From Lineus longissimus (lineage: Eukaryota; Nemertea; Pilidiophora; Heteronemertea; Lineidae): a stretch of DNA of 64,000 bases. The notes beneath the pieces were generated by a model. It was not told the DNA's origin, searched no databases, and saw only the letters and a list, made by a program, of their open reading frames with translations. The stretch covers positions 312,001-376,000 of the forward strand of contig NC_088323.1 of NCBI RefSeq assembly GCF_910592395.1, read 5' to 3'. The number at the start of each line of letters is the position of its first letter. Positions within the stretch are counted from its first letter, which is position 1. Below, piece by piece: positions 63,953 to 64,000 of this stretch. The position numbers and the translations under genes were made by a program.

Positions 63953-64000
63953 CTAAGTATAATTACAATGCAGCAGCATCAGCCTTTGAAAAGAAAAAGG

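Overview
This window looks like nuclear DNA from an intron-rich invertebrate animal, not prokaryotic, viral or organellar DNA. It is AT-rich. The longest uninterrupted reading frame is only about 180 codons and nothing recognisable fills it. There are no operons. The convincing coding sequence lies in short pieces bounded by GT/AG splice signals. Satellites, tRNA-derived SINE-like sequences, foldback elements and a LINE-type tail fill much of the rest. I cannot name the phylum; a lophotrochozoan or other marine invertebrate is only a guess.

The main gene is on the minus strand and seems to span the whole window, running off the right edge. Its exons encode consecutive immunoglobulin-like (Ig) domains of a cell-surface or secreted protein. 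In transcript order they are: a tentative 55-bp exon (63898-63952), a 40-bp exon (57501-57540), a 255-bp exon (9852-10106), a 99-bp exon (6186-6284), a 239-bp exon (5248-5486), a 139-bp exon (4284-4422), a 176-bp exon (3829-4004) and a tentative last exon (1073-1189). Reading phases match at every proposed junction. Ig domain A comes from the 255+99 bp pair, B from 239+139, and C from 176+117. The tentative last exon ends in an in-frame stop just after domain C. If the chain is right, one intron is about 47 kb long.

Region by region: 1-10.1 kb holds the Ig exon cluster, a satellite with a two-monomer higher-order structure (1936-2806), an 83-bp tandem array that has copied an exon's splice donor (about 4850-5262), and a LINE-like 3' tail near 9.7 kb. 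From 10.1 to 54 kb is the large intron. It contains foldback or MITE-like repeats (17.6, 24.8 and 40.3 kb), paired AT-rich repeats (23 kb), two related transposon-like ends (12.3 and 42.5 kb), a dispersed 143-bp repeat in two copies (30.2 and 45.2 kb), several tRNA-like SINE heads, and two weak candidates for nested genes (25.9 kb plus strand; 34.8-35.3 kb minus strand). A 38-copy, 71-bp satellite occupies 54.1-56.84 kb, just 3' (in transcript terms) of the 40-bp exon. The remainder to 64 kb is mostly featureless, apart from a tRNA-like repeat at 63.05 kb and the tentative exon at the edge.

All exon calls come from reading splice sites, frame and Ig sequence pattern by eye. No transcript or database evidence was available.
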